Shown here piece by piece: positions 17,136-25,246 of a stretch of DNA of 64,000 nucleotides (position 1 is its first letter; every line of letters starts with the position of its first letter). The translations under genes were made by a program, and so were the position numbers. A model generated the notes under the pieces. That model was not told where the DNA came from. It worked only from the letters and a program-made list of their open reading frames with translations, and searched no databases. Source of the DNA: Lederbergia graminis (lineage in GTDB: Bacteria > Bacillota > Bacilli > Bacillales > Bacillaceae_C); assembly GCF_042655485.1 (NCBI RefSeq), contig NZ_JBHSMC010000001.1, forward strand, positions 434,001-498,000, read 5' to 3'.

Positions 17136-18263
17136 TTATCGTACTGCACAACGGTTTGGTCCAATTTCCATCTCACGTTGCTTGTCATCATCTGGGGTCA
17201 TTTTTCCCATATTAGTTTCCCGAATCTCTTGATATGAGTTTGGCTGCGGAGGTAAGTTTTCAGTTACCATTTGTCTGAATCTTACTTCGTCTGAAATATT
17301 CAAACCATGATTTTCTGCGAATAAAGTACCTAACGGTTTACCCACACTACCATCTGCGTTCAATTCCTCGATAATCATAAAGTGAGCAGGCAGTACAATT
17401 AATTCGGCTGAAAGCTCTCTGTAGCGGCTATAAAGCGTTTCTCTTAAATCCCCAACCCAATCTTCTGCTAACCCTGCAAGATCTGGTCTACCAATAGAAT
17501 CAATGAACAAAATATCACCTGAAAGTAAATATCTTTTATCAATCACAAATGAAGTCGAACCAATTGTGTGACCTGGTGAATATAAAGCATGAATATCAAT
17601 ATTCGTATTACCAATTGTCACCACATTGCCACCTTCTAATGGAGAGTATTCGAATGTAACTTCCCTCGCATCTTTTGGAGGTAACCAGTAGGTTGCATTT
17701 GTGGTCTCAGCAATTTTCCTACCACCTGAAATGTGATCAGCATGTAAGTGTGTATCAAAAACATGAGTGATGTTAGCACCGATATTTGATGCAAACTCTA
17801 GATAAATATCCGTCATTCTAGTTGCATCAATGATGGCAGCCTCTCCATCAGAGACCACCATATAGGATAAACAACCTTTTCCAATACGTACAAACTGATA
17901 AATCTCGCCGCCATCCTTTAAATCTCCAACTTTTACAGGCTCCAAATGTTCACTCCATGCTTTCATTCCACCCTGTAAATAAGAAACAGTTAAACCTTGT
18001 TCCGAAAGCATCTCTGCCACCATGACAGATGACCCTTCTTTCGCACAAACTACCAATACTTCCTTATAGGAAGGAATTTTATCTAAAATTCCTTCCACTC
18101 CATCAAGTAAGTCGAAATAAGGGATATTTAAATAGTGAAAGTTTTCTCCCTCGATTTTCCAATCTTCAAAATCCGTTTCATTACGTACGTCCAAAATAAA
18201 CAAATCTTCTTTATTAAAGACTTTTTTGGTTACATCTTTTGGATTCATTGCTTTAAAAGGCAC
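17136..18263 (-). CDS. yrkH: Rhodanese-MBL fusion, persulfide dioxygenase-like
   Basis: A 375-residue two-domain protein. Residues 5-105 form a rhodanese with active-site Cys73 (VVCAKEGSS). Residues 115-340 form a metallo-beta-lactamase fold with the THLHADH ligand motif (172-177), SPGHTIGS and LSGDILF. Persulfide dioxygenases (ETHE1, CstB) use a single Fe in this fold to oxidise persulfide to sulfite. Here the rhodanese comes first, as in YrkH of B. subtilis, rather than last as in Staphylococcus CstB. The C-terminal 45 residues are polar and end in a lone Cys (NRCAVR). It lies within the CstR-controlled operon. Confidence 0.86.
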   Translation of the reverse strand: MPFKAMNPKDVTKKVFNKEDLFILDVRNETDFEDWKIEGENFHYLNIPYFDLLDGVEGILDKIPSYKEVLVVCAKEGSSVMVAEMLSEQGLTVSYLQGGMKAWSEHLEPVKVGDLKDGGEIYQFVRIGKGCLSYMVVSDGEAAIIDATRMTDIYLEFASNIGANITHVFDTHLHADHISGGRKIAETTNATYWLPPKDAREVTFEYSPLEGGNVVTIGNTNIDIHALYSPGHTIGSTSFVIDKRYLLSGDILFIDSIGRPDLAGLAEDWVGDLRETLYSRYRELSAELIVLPAHFMIIEELNADGSVGKPLGTLFAENHGLNISDEVRFRQMVTENLPPQPNSYQEIRETNMGKMTPDDDKQREMEIGPNRCAVR

Positions 18264-18302
18264 TCTTTTTACCCCCTTAGGTATATTACGAATTAAAAAA
18301 TT

Positions 18303-18698
18303 TTAGAATGTAAGTGTCACATCTGCATCATTGGCGAATTCTAAGAAAGTCACTGCTCCACCAACTTCAATCCCCTCAACAAATGAATCTATTCCAAGAC
18401 CCATAACATCCATTGTCATTTGACAACCAATAAATTTAACACCCATTTCTTGTGCCATTGCAACCAATTCCGGGATAGCTGGAACATTAGCATTAGCAAA
18501 TCCTTCAGCAAAATGTTCTTTTCCTTCTGGCATCGGCAGTTGTTTGTATGCATCTCTATGAATTAAGTTTAACCCTTCAAAAGTAAAGAAGATGGCTACT
18601 TCTTGGTCTGTGGCTGCTGCCGCATTCGCGATATTAAATACTTTATAGGCATCAAACATTCCGCCATTACTTGCGATAATTGCTACTTTTTTATTCAT
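18303..18698 (-). CDS. DsrE-family protein
   Basis: A 131-residue DsrE/DsrF-like protein. It has the typical start KVAIIASNGGMFDAYKVFNIANAAAA and a central conserved Cys92 in FIGCQMTMDVMGL, the position that carries sulfur in DsrE and TusD. It is cytosolic. It is encoded 12 bp after the glutaredoxin-like gene and 39 bp before the rhodanese-MBL gene. It is clearly related to, but shorter than, the DsrE-like protein encoded at 19610-20089, which has a central insertion. It probably passes persulfide between TusA-like carriers. Confidence 0.85.
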   Translation of the reverse strand: MNKKVAIIASNGGMFDAYKVFNIANAAAATDQEVAIFFTFEGLNLIHRDAYKQLPMPEGKEHFAEGFANANVPAIPELVAMAQEMGVKFIGCQMTMDVMGLGIDSFVEGIEVGGAVTFLEFANDADVTLTF

Positions 18699-18710
18699 TG
18701 CAAGTTCCTC

Positions 18711-18950
18711 CTAGTTTCTTAGTGCTAACATAATATTATTTGGATCAAACCCAACAACCCATTTACCATTAATCTCTGTTTGAGGTACTCCTAATTGACC
18801 TGTTTTATTTACGAGATATTTCATCAGCTCGGGTTTCGTTTCAACATTTACCTCTTTAAAAGGAATACTTTGAGACTCTAAAAAGTTTTTTAACATTACA
18901 CAATATGGACAACGTGTTGTTGTATACACTGTAACTGTGTTCATTTTCAT
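18711..18950 (-). CDS. Glutaredoxin-like protein
   Basis: A 79-residue glutaredoxin fold with active site CPYC in TTTRCPYC, the cis-proline GVPQTEINGKWVVGFD and the typical ending. The start is one of three closely spaced ATGs; the middle one (18950) has the best distance from AAGGAG. In an operon of persulfide carriers it may reduce persulfidated or disulfide forms of TusA/DsrE proteins. It could equally be a bacilliredoxin- or thioredoxin-dependent NrdH-like protein, but the context favours sulfur metabolism. Confidence 0.85.
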   Translation of the reverse strand: MKMNTVTVYTTTRCPYCVMLKNFLESQSIPFKEVNVETKPELMKYLVNKTGQLGVPQTEINGKWVVGFDPNNIMLALRN

Positions 18951-18962
18951 CATTCTCCTTAA

Positions 18963-19538
18963 TTATTTATTTAAAGTATTTGTTTTTCCTGTCCAGTCAC
19001 CCATGCCCGGTACAACATTAATCACATTCGAAAATCCTCTTTCCGCAAGTTTCTGGGCAGCCAAATCACTGCGGTTTCCTGTACGGCATAGCACAAAAAT
19101 TTCATCCTCTTTGTTTAATTCACCTAGCCGTTCTTCAATTTCTCCCAATGGAATCGAAACAGCATTAGGAATATGATTAAATGCATATTCAGCAGCCTCT
19201 CTTACATCAAGAACCACTATATTCTCATTAGCATTGAGCTTCTTTTTAAGTTCATCATTGCTAATCGCATTGGGATGTTTTTTTTCGATCGATCCATCAT
19301 TTGATGATTTTCTTAGGTAGTGCTTTAGTACATCCCCTTCTTCAATTGTTCCAAGGTATTGATGACCAGAGCTATTTGCCCAAGCTCGAATATCTGCTTT
19401 CGATCCCTTATCCGTTGCCTGAACTTCCAAGACTTGACCTGCTTCCAAAGTATTCATGGTCTTTTTTGTTTTGACAATTGGCATCGGACAAGATAGTCCT
19501 TTTGCATCCAATGTTACGTTAACTTTAATATTCTCCAT
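18963..19538 (-). CDS. yrkF: TusA-rhodanese fusion
   Basis: A 191-residue fusion. Residues 1-75 are a TusA domain with Cys17 (GLSCPMPIVKTKK), and residues 92-188 are a rhodanese with active-site Cys151 in VLCRTGNRS. The domain order is that of YrkF of B. subtilis and of CstA-type proteins without the third domain. The two cysteines can exchange persulfide within the molecule. It follows the DsrE-like gene by 71 bp and is followed by the glutaredoxin gene after nine bases. Confidence 0.88.
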   Translation of the reverse strand: MENIKVNVTLDAKGLSCPMPIVKTKKTMNTLEAGQVLEVQATDKGSKADIRAWANSSGHQYLGTIEEGDVLKHYLRKSSNDGSIEKKHPNAISNDELKKKLNANENIVVLDVREAAEYAFNHIPNAVSIPLGEIEERLGELNKEDEIFVLCRTGNRSDLAAQKLAERGFSNVINVVPGMGDWTGKTNTLNK

Positions 19539-19609
19539 ATTGAAACCTCCTGTGTATTATACGGTGCGGGGTATTTGAAAATATAAAAAAATATATTACA
19601 ATCCCTTAA

Positions 19610-20089
19610 TTAGATAAATAAATTGACCTTGCCATCCTCAGCTTCAGCTAAATAGGCTGCAACGCCGGCGTATTCAATGTTATCTAGGAGCTCTTCTTTT
19701 TGAAGACCCAGCAAATCCATCGTCATTGTACATGCTACTAAATTTATGTCTTGTTCTTGTGCCATTTCAATTAGTTTTGGCAAAGGCATTACATTATGTT
19801 TCTTCATCACATTTTTGATTAACTTTGGACCAAAGCCTGCATAGTTTAGGTTGGAGAGTCCCATTTTATCTGATCCCCTAGGCATCATTTTACCGAACAT
19901 TTTTTCTAAAAACCCTTTTTTCACGGGCATATGTTCATCTTTACGCAAAGCATTTAATCCCCAAAAAGTGTGAAAAATCGTCACCTCATGATCGTAAGCC
20001 GCTGCTCCATTCGCAATGATATACGCTGCCATTGCTTTATCATAATCTCCACTAAATAAAATGATGTTAGTTGTTTTCTTTTCTCCCAT
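19610..20089 (-). CDS. yrkE: DsrE-like sulfur relay protein
   Basis: A 159-residue DsrE/DsrF/DrsH-like protein, first gene of the sulfurtransferase operon after cstR. It has the N-terminal ILFSGDYDKAMAAYIIANGAAA, a basic Met-rich insertion (FLEKMFGKMMPRGSDKM) and conserved Cys120 in LVACTMTMDLLG. The length and insertion match YrkE. A CstR-like operator sits 25-44 bp before its start. The role is as a cytosolic persulfide carrier, by family knowledge and context. Confidence 0.85.
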   Translation of the reverse strand: MGEKKTTNIILFSGDYDKAMAAYIIANGAAAYDHEVTIFHTFWGLNALRKDEHMPVKKGFLEKMFGKMMPRGSDKMGLSNLNYAGFGPKLIKNVMKKHNVMPLPKLIEMAQEQDINLVACTMTMDLLGLQKEELLDNIEYAGVAAYLAEAEDGKVNLFI

Positions 20090-20113
20090 AGTTATTCCTC
20101 CTCACAAGTAAAT

Positions 20114-20133
20114 TACCCATACCAGCATGGGTA
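20114..20133. promoter_or_regulatory. CstR/CsoR-type operator 1
   Basis: Inverted repeat TACCCAT-N6-ATGGGTA, just upstream of the yrkE-like gene. The G/C run flanked by TAT is typical of the CsoR/CstR/FrmR family. Confidence 0.65.
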
Positions 20134-20224
20134 TATATATTGCTAAAAAAAATCTAATTAAAACCAGAACCTCATCTTCTATATATTAAATATTCTATCT
20201 CTGTTGAGTGGATTTCAAACAGTA

Positions 20225-20244
20225 AATACCCACAGGGGTATATT
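20225..20244. promoter_or_regulatory. CstR/CsoR-type operator 2
   Basis: Inverted repeat ATACCC-ACAG-GGGTAT (20226-20241), in the gap between cstR and the yrkE-like gene, in a promoter position for the sulfurtransferase genes. Confidence 0.7.
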
Positions 20245-20281
20245 AACAGGATTAAAAAAGAATGTCAACTGATGAATTTTT

Positions 20282-20542
20282 TTATCTGCTTTTCACCAGT
20301 AAATTGACAGCTTCTTTAATTAACTCATTTGTTTTTTCTTCTTCGTTATCAGCTTTCTGAACACATTCAACTAAATTTGAACTTACTACTACACCAATTG
20401 TTCGATCCACTGCCGTACGAACCGCTGATAGCTGTGTAATAATATCTTTACAATCTTTATTCTCTTCCATCATTTTTAAAATCCCTCTAAGCTGGCCATC
20501 CATTCTCTTAACTCTATTCTTCATTTGATCGTTGTATTCCAT
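20282..20542 (-). CDS. cstR: CstR-like persulfide-sensing repressor
   Basis: An 86-residue CsoR/RcnR-family repressor from ATG 20542, with GAGGTAA upstream. The two cysteines fall at 31 (KDCKDIITQLSA) and 60 (LVECV), the same numbers as in Staphylococcus aureus CstR. The copper-ligand His of CsoR is replaced by Asn56. This pattern marks the persulfide-sensing branch rather than the copper sensor: persulfides link Cys31 and Cys60 and release DNA. Three matching operators surround the gene (20114, 20225, 20661), and a complete persulfide-handling operon lies downstream. It corresponds to yrkD. Confidence 0.92.
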   Translation of the reverse strand: MEYNDQMKNRVKRMDGQLRGILKMMEENKDCKDIITQLSAVRTAVDRTIGVVVSSNLVECVQKADNEEEKTNELIKEAVNLLVKSR

Positions 20543-20660
20543 TACTATTACCTCACTAGTTCTGTTGTATTTAGACTCATCCTTTATGAACAATCTTTAT
20601 AATCAGTAAAATTTCCATAACCTTCTGAAAGGAAAATTTGAGTATCACTTAAAGTAATAA

Positions 20661-20678
20661 TATACCCCTATAGGTATA
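20661..20678. promoter_or_regulatory. CstR/CsoR-type operator 3
   Basis: Palindrome ATACC-CCTATA-GGTAT about 120 bp upstream of the cstR start, in a position for autoregulation. Confidence 0.65.
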
Positions 20679-20794
20679 ATGTCAACAAATAAATTTACTA
20701 CACCCACATTTTCTTGATTATCTCATCTAATTGATTTATTGTTGTACCCGCTCCTCCCTTCCCTCTTTTTCCACCATCCGTAATAAAAGAGAGA

Positions 20795-20828
20795 ATAAAA
20801 AAGCTTGCTTCTATATAGAAAACAAGCA
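20795..20828 (-). terminator. Terminator of the 78-residue protein gene
   Basis: Minus-strand hairpin TGCTTG ... CAAGC with a further TTCTA/TATAGAA inner stem, then TTTTTTAT. Confidence 0.75.
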
Positions 20829-20835
20829 TTTAACG

Positions 20836-21072
20836 TCATTCAAATTCGATTCCATATCTTTCTGCTGTATTTGAGTATTTTTCCGGTTGCTGAATCGCAC
20901 TAATGATTAAGGTTGCTGTATCGGTTGTCACTTTTTCGTGTCCTGTCACTTCTTTAATGATTTCCTTGGCAAGATGAATATCACCATTCCCTTTGAGTAA
21001 TACCTTTTGTTTTATTTTTTTAGCTTGATGTTTTGTTATCTTCATTTTCTGTGCTCTGGTGAAAAATCCCAT
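20836..21072 (-). CDS. Small helical protein, unknown function
   Basis: A 78-residue basic protein with no membrane segment. The pattern (a basic N-terminal helix, then DIHLAKEIIKEVTGHEKVTTDTATLIISAI) has a distant look of the SpoVIF-type small sporulation proteins of bacilli, but the similarity is too weak to name it. AAGGAG precedes the start and a strong terminator follows, so it is a real single-gene unit. Confidence 0.55.
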   Translation of the reverse strand: MGFFTRAQKMKITKHQAKKIKQKVLLKGNGDIHLAKEIIKEVTGHEKVTTDTATLIISAIQQPEKYSNTAERYGIEFE

Positions 21073-21249
21073 TACTGTATCTCTCCTTAATTGTTTTGCC
21101 CCAAAAAAAAACTCACTAAATATCGTTAGTGTAATCGATACTCAGTAAGTTTATGTATTCATCTATAAAACTTACTGTACATTACATCAAATCGAACGTG
21201 GATTATATAAATATTGAGCACCACAATGTTTGCAGAACCAGTTATCATA

Positions 21250-21289
21250 CATAAAAAAAGAACCGTTAAATTTGCATTAACGGTTCTTT
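21250..21289 (-). terminator. Terminator of the DHA1 pump gene
   Basis: Perfect 13-bp hairpin AAAGAACCGTTAA / TTAACGGTTCTTT, followed on the minus strand by a T run. Confidence 0.9.
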
Positions 21290-21296
21290 CAACTAT

Positions 21297-22505
21297 TTAT
21301 TTACTTAATATTAATTGTTGTTTTTGTTTTGTCAGTCTTTTTTGCCACATAAATGTTGTAACCATGGCGATTGCTAATATTAATAGTCCCATTATAAATG
21401 GATATGTGATTTTAACATCATAAAGCATCCCGGCTAACGTTGGTCCTAAAATATTACCTACACTCATATAAGCATTATTCATACCCATCGCGAACCCTTG
21501 TTCTTCCCCTGCCATTTTTGAAATTAACGTATTTAATACTGGACGTAAGATCGATGTTGCAAGGAATATTAGTAACGTAATTCCGAAGAACAACGTATAG
21601 CTTTTTGCTAATAATGCAAGAATGAAGCCTACAGTAACAACTGCGATAAAGATATTTAAAATAGTAACTTCCCCAAATCGATTGACGATACGATCAACAA
21701 TAAATAATTGAACGATAACACTGACAATTCCTGTTGCAGTTATCATAAATGCTATTTCTTGAGGTGTAGCTCCAAACTCATTATCTACAAATAACCCTAA
21801 CACTGACTCATATGACATTAAACCGAAGCTCATAATTAATGTGATCAATAAAGGGACGAAATATGGCATTTTTACTGATCTTATCATTTTAGCAATCATC
21901 GATTCTGAATCTACAGCCGCTCCATTTTGAACAGAAGAAGATGTTTCAGGTTTACTTTCCTTTAAAACAATAACAGAGAATAGAACAGCAACTAATGAAA
22001 TGATAGCTGAAACTAATAGTGGTGTTTTTAAGCTTGTTTTTGCTAAAAATCCACCTATTCCAGGACCTATTACGATTCCAAGTGACATTGCAGCAGAGAT
22101 AAAACTATTCCCTTTTGCTCGTTGCTCAAATGTTGTAATATCCGCTACATAAGCGAAAATTGCTGGAACTAATAATGCAGAACCAACTCCACCAACTACA
22201 CGAGACAAATACAGTACCCAAATGGAGTCTGTAGCATAGAAAATAAAACTAGATAAAGTTAGACCTGCAAGACCAAGAATAATCATTTTACGACGGCCAT
22301 ATTGATCTGTCCATTTACCAGCAATTGGTGACATGACTAATTGTGCACCAGCAAAAATGGCAATCATCAGACCAGCAGCAGTTCCCCCTTGATTAATTGA
22401 CTCTAAGTATTGGGGTAAAATAGGAATAATAATCCCAAAACTTCCAATTGCTATAAACATATTAATCATTAAAATAAGTAATTTTTTACGTTGATCTCCT
22501 GTCAT
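21297..22505 (-). CDS. MFS multidrug efflux pump, DHA1 (NorA/Bmr-like)
   Basis: A 402-residue pump with 12 hydrophobic segments. It has motif A in loop 2-3 (GKWTDQYGRRK), SRVVGGVGSALLVPA in helix 4 and the antiporter motif C GIVIGPGIGGFL in helix 5, all DHA1 features shared with NorA and Bmr. ATG 22505 is chosen for the GAGGG six bases upstream; the ATG at 22541 lies within the leader. The mRNA leader holds a short ORF and a terminator-like hairpin, so expression is probably drug-induced. There is no MerR-type activator next to it. Confidence 0.88.
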   Translation of the reverse strand: MTGDQRKKLLILMINMFIAIGSFGIIIPILPQYLESINQGGTAAGLMIAIFAGAQLVMSPIAGKWTDQYGRRKMIILGLAGLTLSSFIFYATDSIWVLYLSRVVGGVGSALLVPAIFAYVADITTFEQRAKGNSFISAAMSLGIVIGPGIGGFLAKTSLKTPLLVSAIISLVAVLFSVIVLKESKPETSSSVQNGAAVDSESMIAKMIRSVKMPYFVPLLITLIMSFGLMSYESVLGLFVDNEFGATPQEIAFMITATGIVSVIVQLFIVDRIVNRFGEVTILNIFIAVVTVGFILALLAKSYTLFFGITLLIFLATSILRPVLNTLISKMAGEEQGFAMGMNNAYMSVGNILGPTLAGMLYDVKITYPFIMGLLILAIAMVTTFMWQKRLTKQKQQLILSK

Positions 22506-22551
22506 TTTTTCACCCTCACTCTCATTTTTTTCCAAATACACAAAAAGAAAT

Positions 22552-22572
22552 ACACAGGTTGCTAGCCTGTGT
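22552..22572 (-). promoter_or_regulatory. Attenuator-like hairpin in the pump leader
   Basis: ACACAGG / CCTGTGT with a seven-base loop, followed in the mRNA by ATTTCTTTTTG, 47 bases before the pump start. Its 5' arm begins right after the stop codon of the leader ORF. Confidence 0.6.
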
Positions 22573-22617
22573 TCAAAGAAACATATATCTTTTACAGAAC
22601 GAAAGAAGAGAGCGCAA
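22573..22617 (-). CDS. Putative 14-residue leader peptide of the pump gene
   Basis: TTG-started ORF reading MRSLLSFCKRYMFL, with GGGAGGG about four to five bases upstream. The stop codon touches the 5' base of the hairpin at 22552-22572, so a ribosome on this ORF would disturb the hairpin. The layout resembles the bmrB leader of B. subtilis bmrCD. No direct proof that it is translated. Confidence 0.45.
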   Translation of the reverse strand: MRSLLSFCKRYMFL

Positions 22618-22660
22618 AATGCCCTCCCACAACTTTCGATATAAAAACCTTTAGGTTACT

Positions 22661-22666
22661 ATTATA
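22661..22666 (-). promoter_or_regulatory. Probable -10 box of the pump leader
   Basis: Perfect TATAAT on the minus strand. A weak TTGGGA lies 15 bases upstream. It would give a leader of about 150 nt. Confidence 0.45.
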
Positions 22667-22858
22667 AAGTGGACAGACTATTCCCAATCACTCTACCAGT
22701 TTGGCGAGCTATCACATTATTAAATTGTAAAATGTTCATATATTGATTAGAAATTACTGTAGCCACTTGTAACCCTCCGTCCTCTTCAAAGTTTATTTAA
22801 TATACCATAGAAAAACTTGGTTCTGCAATAGGTAATCCACAATTTCATTAATTTTTCC

Positions 22859-23260
22859 TTATTTAGATAAATTTAACTCCCATGTAACACCGTACTTATC
22901 TTGAACAGTAGCATATTTTACAGCCCAAAAAGTTTCTTGCAATTCCATTTTAACTTGACCTTCTTTTGCTAATTCTGTGTATACCTTGGTAATTTCCTCT
23001 TCTGAATCAAAATCTGGTCCAAGAATAATATTATTACCGATAGTCGGCTGATGACCAAAAATATCAGCGAAATATAATATACAATTTTCATTCATGTGTA
23101 ACTCAGCATGAATATACTTACCTTCATGCCCTTTAAACATTTCAATTCCATCAGCTAGCTGTGTATTCTTAATTTCTCCTCCAAATACTTGCTGATAATA
23201 TTCAACCGCTTCTTTACAATTATTAATACGTAGATGTGGAACGATTCTTTTCATATCCAT
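22859..23260 (-). CDS. VOC-family protein (PhnB/glyoxalase-like)
   Basis: A 133-residue protein of two beta-alpha-beta-beta-beta units typical of the vicinal oxygen chelate fold, PhnB type: VPHLRINNCKEAVEYYQQVFGGEI at the start and KYATVQDKYGVTWELNL at the end. Members bind a metal or small ligands, and the functions vary (glyoxalases, antibiotic binding, extradiol enzymes). The usual metal ligands are not all obvious. It lies 21 bp downstream of the siderophore permease gene, on the same strand, and could be co-transcribed. Confidence 0.75.
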   Translation of the reverse strand: MDMKRIVPHLRINNCKEAVEYYQQVFGGEIKNTQLADGIEMFKGHEGKYIHAELHMNENCILYFADIFGHQPTIGNNIILGPDFDSEEEITKVYTELAKEGQVKMELQETFWAVKYATVQDKYGVTWELNLSK

Positions 23261-23281
23261 TCCTCCTAATTATCACTTCGT

Positions 23282-25246
23282 TTATTTCAACTTTCTCAGT
23301 AAATATAATAAGTAAGGTGTTCCAATTAAGGCAACGATCAATCCACTAGGAATTTCTTTTGGTGCAATGAATACGCGTCCAATGAAGTCTGCAGCTACTA
23401 ATAATAAGCCACCGAGCAGACCAGATAATAATAATAAAGGTAAGTGACGAAAACCTACTAATCGACGCGCGATATGTGGTGCAACTAACCCAATAAAACC
23501 AATTGTTCCGACCAATGAAACTGCAGCTGTACTTATAGCAACACCTATAATGAGCGCAGCAAACCTGACTGACCTTACATTCAATCCTAATCCTGCTGCA
23601 ATATCATCACCAAATGTTAAAGTATCGAGACCTCTCGTAACATAGATTGCCGGTATTATGAATAAGACAAATAATATAATAGCTAATTGTACATCATCCC
23701 ATCCCTTTGCATATGTACTACCGGATAACCATACGAGAGCACCGGACACAGCGAGTTTTGCCTTTACTACAAATACTTGGGTTGCGGCAGATCCAAAGGC
23801 AGAAATAGCAATACCCATTAATGCCACCAACATTGGTTGGAAATTATTATTCCAGGAAGTAATTAAAATAATACTTAACGCTAAAGCTGCTCCAACAATT
23901 GCTCCAAGCGGTAAAAATTCAACAGGTACTGTAGGAAATATTACTAATAGAAGCATAGCGCCTGCTCCACCCATAGATGTTACCCCAAGTACACTGGCAT
24001 CAGCTAGTGGATTTCGTAATACTCCTTGCAACAATACTCCTGTAATTGCCAGCATTATCCCAACAATAAAAGCAGTTAACACACGTGGAATTCGGAAATT
24101 CCATATGACAGGTTTCATCCATTCCATGGACCATGACATTCCATTATAAGAAATCGCAACTAGGACGATGGAAACAATAAGGATAACGGTAACAATCATA
24201 GCATAAGGAAGTTTAATAGGTTTTAAAGCTCCACCCATTTGTCTGTCTCCACCCTTAGTTGATTTAGCTGTTTTCCATGCCAAATAAAGTAACCAAGGTC
24301 CACCAACTAATGCAGTCATAGCTCCTACAGGTATTTCTTGTCCTGGCTGTATTAAACGACCTAATACATCAGCACCAATTAACAAGACACCGCCCCATAA
24401 GAATGATTGTAGTATAATTTGGAAATGACCACGTACCCCCATCATACGAATGATATGTGGTGCCATTAATCCAATAAATCCAATTGGACCAACTACACTA
24501 ACAGTTGAAGCGGCTAAAACAATGGCGATTACCCAAGTGACTAACTTTACAACAATAACATTTTGACCTAAGGAAGTAGCAACATCATCACCAAGCAATA
24601 AAATATCCATTGATTTTGCCATTACTAAAGCAAAGACAAATGTAATACCTACAATAGGTGCAGCAAAACGAACACCATCCCAATTCAATTGTACGAGTGT
24701 GCCAGATCCCCATAAAAATAATCCGTTTGTTTGATTTTCAAATAATAATTGTAGGGTACCAGTAATTGACGAAAATAATAAGGAGATAATCATCCCTGTC
24801 AATGCTACCCGAATAGGATCCATTTGCTTCCCTGAAAGAATAATGACCATTACTGCAGAAAGTACCGCTCCAAATAGTGCTGTTAGAAATGGAAAATTAC
24901 CTAATAACGACGGAAAGAAAATCATGGATAAAACAACGAAGAAAAATGCTCCTGCATTAATCCCCAAAGTGCCTGGAGATGCTAGAGGATTTTTCGTTAA
25001 CGTTTGCAAAATTGCCCCTGATACTGCCAAGGCTCCACCCGCGAATATACCAATGACAAGCCGTGGAAGTCGTAAAGACACTACAATATCTTGTATTCTC
25101 CCTTCTACCCACACATCCTTTAACAACTGGGAAGCGGTGAATTCTGCTTGCCCTTGTGTTAAATGGATGATGGAAAGTACAAAAAGAAGGAAAAAGCCCC
25201 CCGTCAATGTGACAAAGGACTTATTTAACTTGCTAATCTTAACCAT
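23282..25246 (-). CDS. Fused FecCD-type siderophore ABC permease
   Basis: A 654-residue protein made of two complete FecCD permease halves (about 1-330 and 345-654), each with nine to ten helices. Each half has the conserved RLPR (LRLPRLVIG; FRIPRVLTA) and the cytosolic coupling motif before GFIGLMAPHIIR / GFIGLVAPHIAR. In most bacilli the two halves are separate genes; FhuB of E. coli is also a fusion. It imports Fe-siderophore with the lipoprotein encoded just upstream (adjacent stop and start) and the ATPase encoded divergently. Fur boxes lie in the shared promoter region. Confidence 0.92.
   Translation of the reverse strand: MVKISKLNKSFVTLTGGFFLLFVLSIIHLTQGQAEFTASQLLKDVWVEGRIQDIVVSLRLPRLVIGIFAGGALAVSGAILQTLTKNPLASPGTLGINAGAFFFVVLSMIFFPSLLGNFPFLTALFGAVLSAVMVIILSGKQMDPIRVALTGMIISLLFSSITGTLQLLFENQTNGLFLWGSGTLVQLNWDGVRFAAPIVGITFVFALVMAKSMDILLLGDDVATSLGQNVIVVKLVTWVIAIVLAASTVSVVGPIGFIGLMAPHIIRMMGVRGHFQIILQSFLWGGVLLIGADVLGRLIQPGQEIPVGAMTALVGGPWLLYLAWKTAKSTKGGDRQMGGALKPIKLPYAMIVTVILIVSIVLVAISYNGMSWSMEWMKPVIWNFRIPRVLTAFIVGIMLAITGVLLQGVLRNPLADASVLGVTSMGGAGAMLLLVIFPTVPVEFLPLGAIVGAALALSIILITSWNNNFQPMLVALMGIAISAFGSAATQVFVVKAKLAVSGALVWLSGSTYAKGWDDVQLAIILFVLFIIPAIYVTRGLDTLTFGDDIAAGLGLNVRSVRFAALIIGVAISTAAVSLVGTIGFIGLVAPHIARRLVGFRHLPLLLLSGLLGGLLLVAADFIGRVFIAPKEIPSGLIVALIGTPYLLYLLRKLK

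Noticed and set aside
20836..21072. Assignment of the 78-residue protein to the SpoVIF family
   Set aside because: Only a general resemblance in size and helical pattern; no diagnostic residues could be matched by eye.
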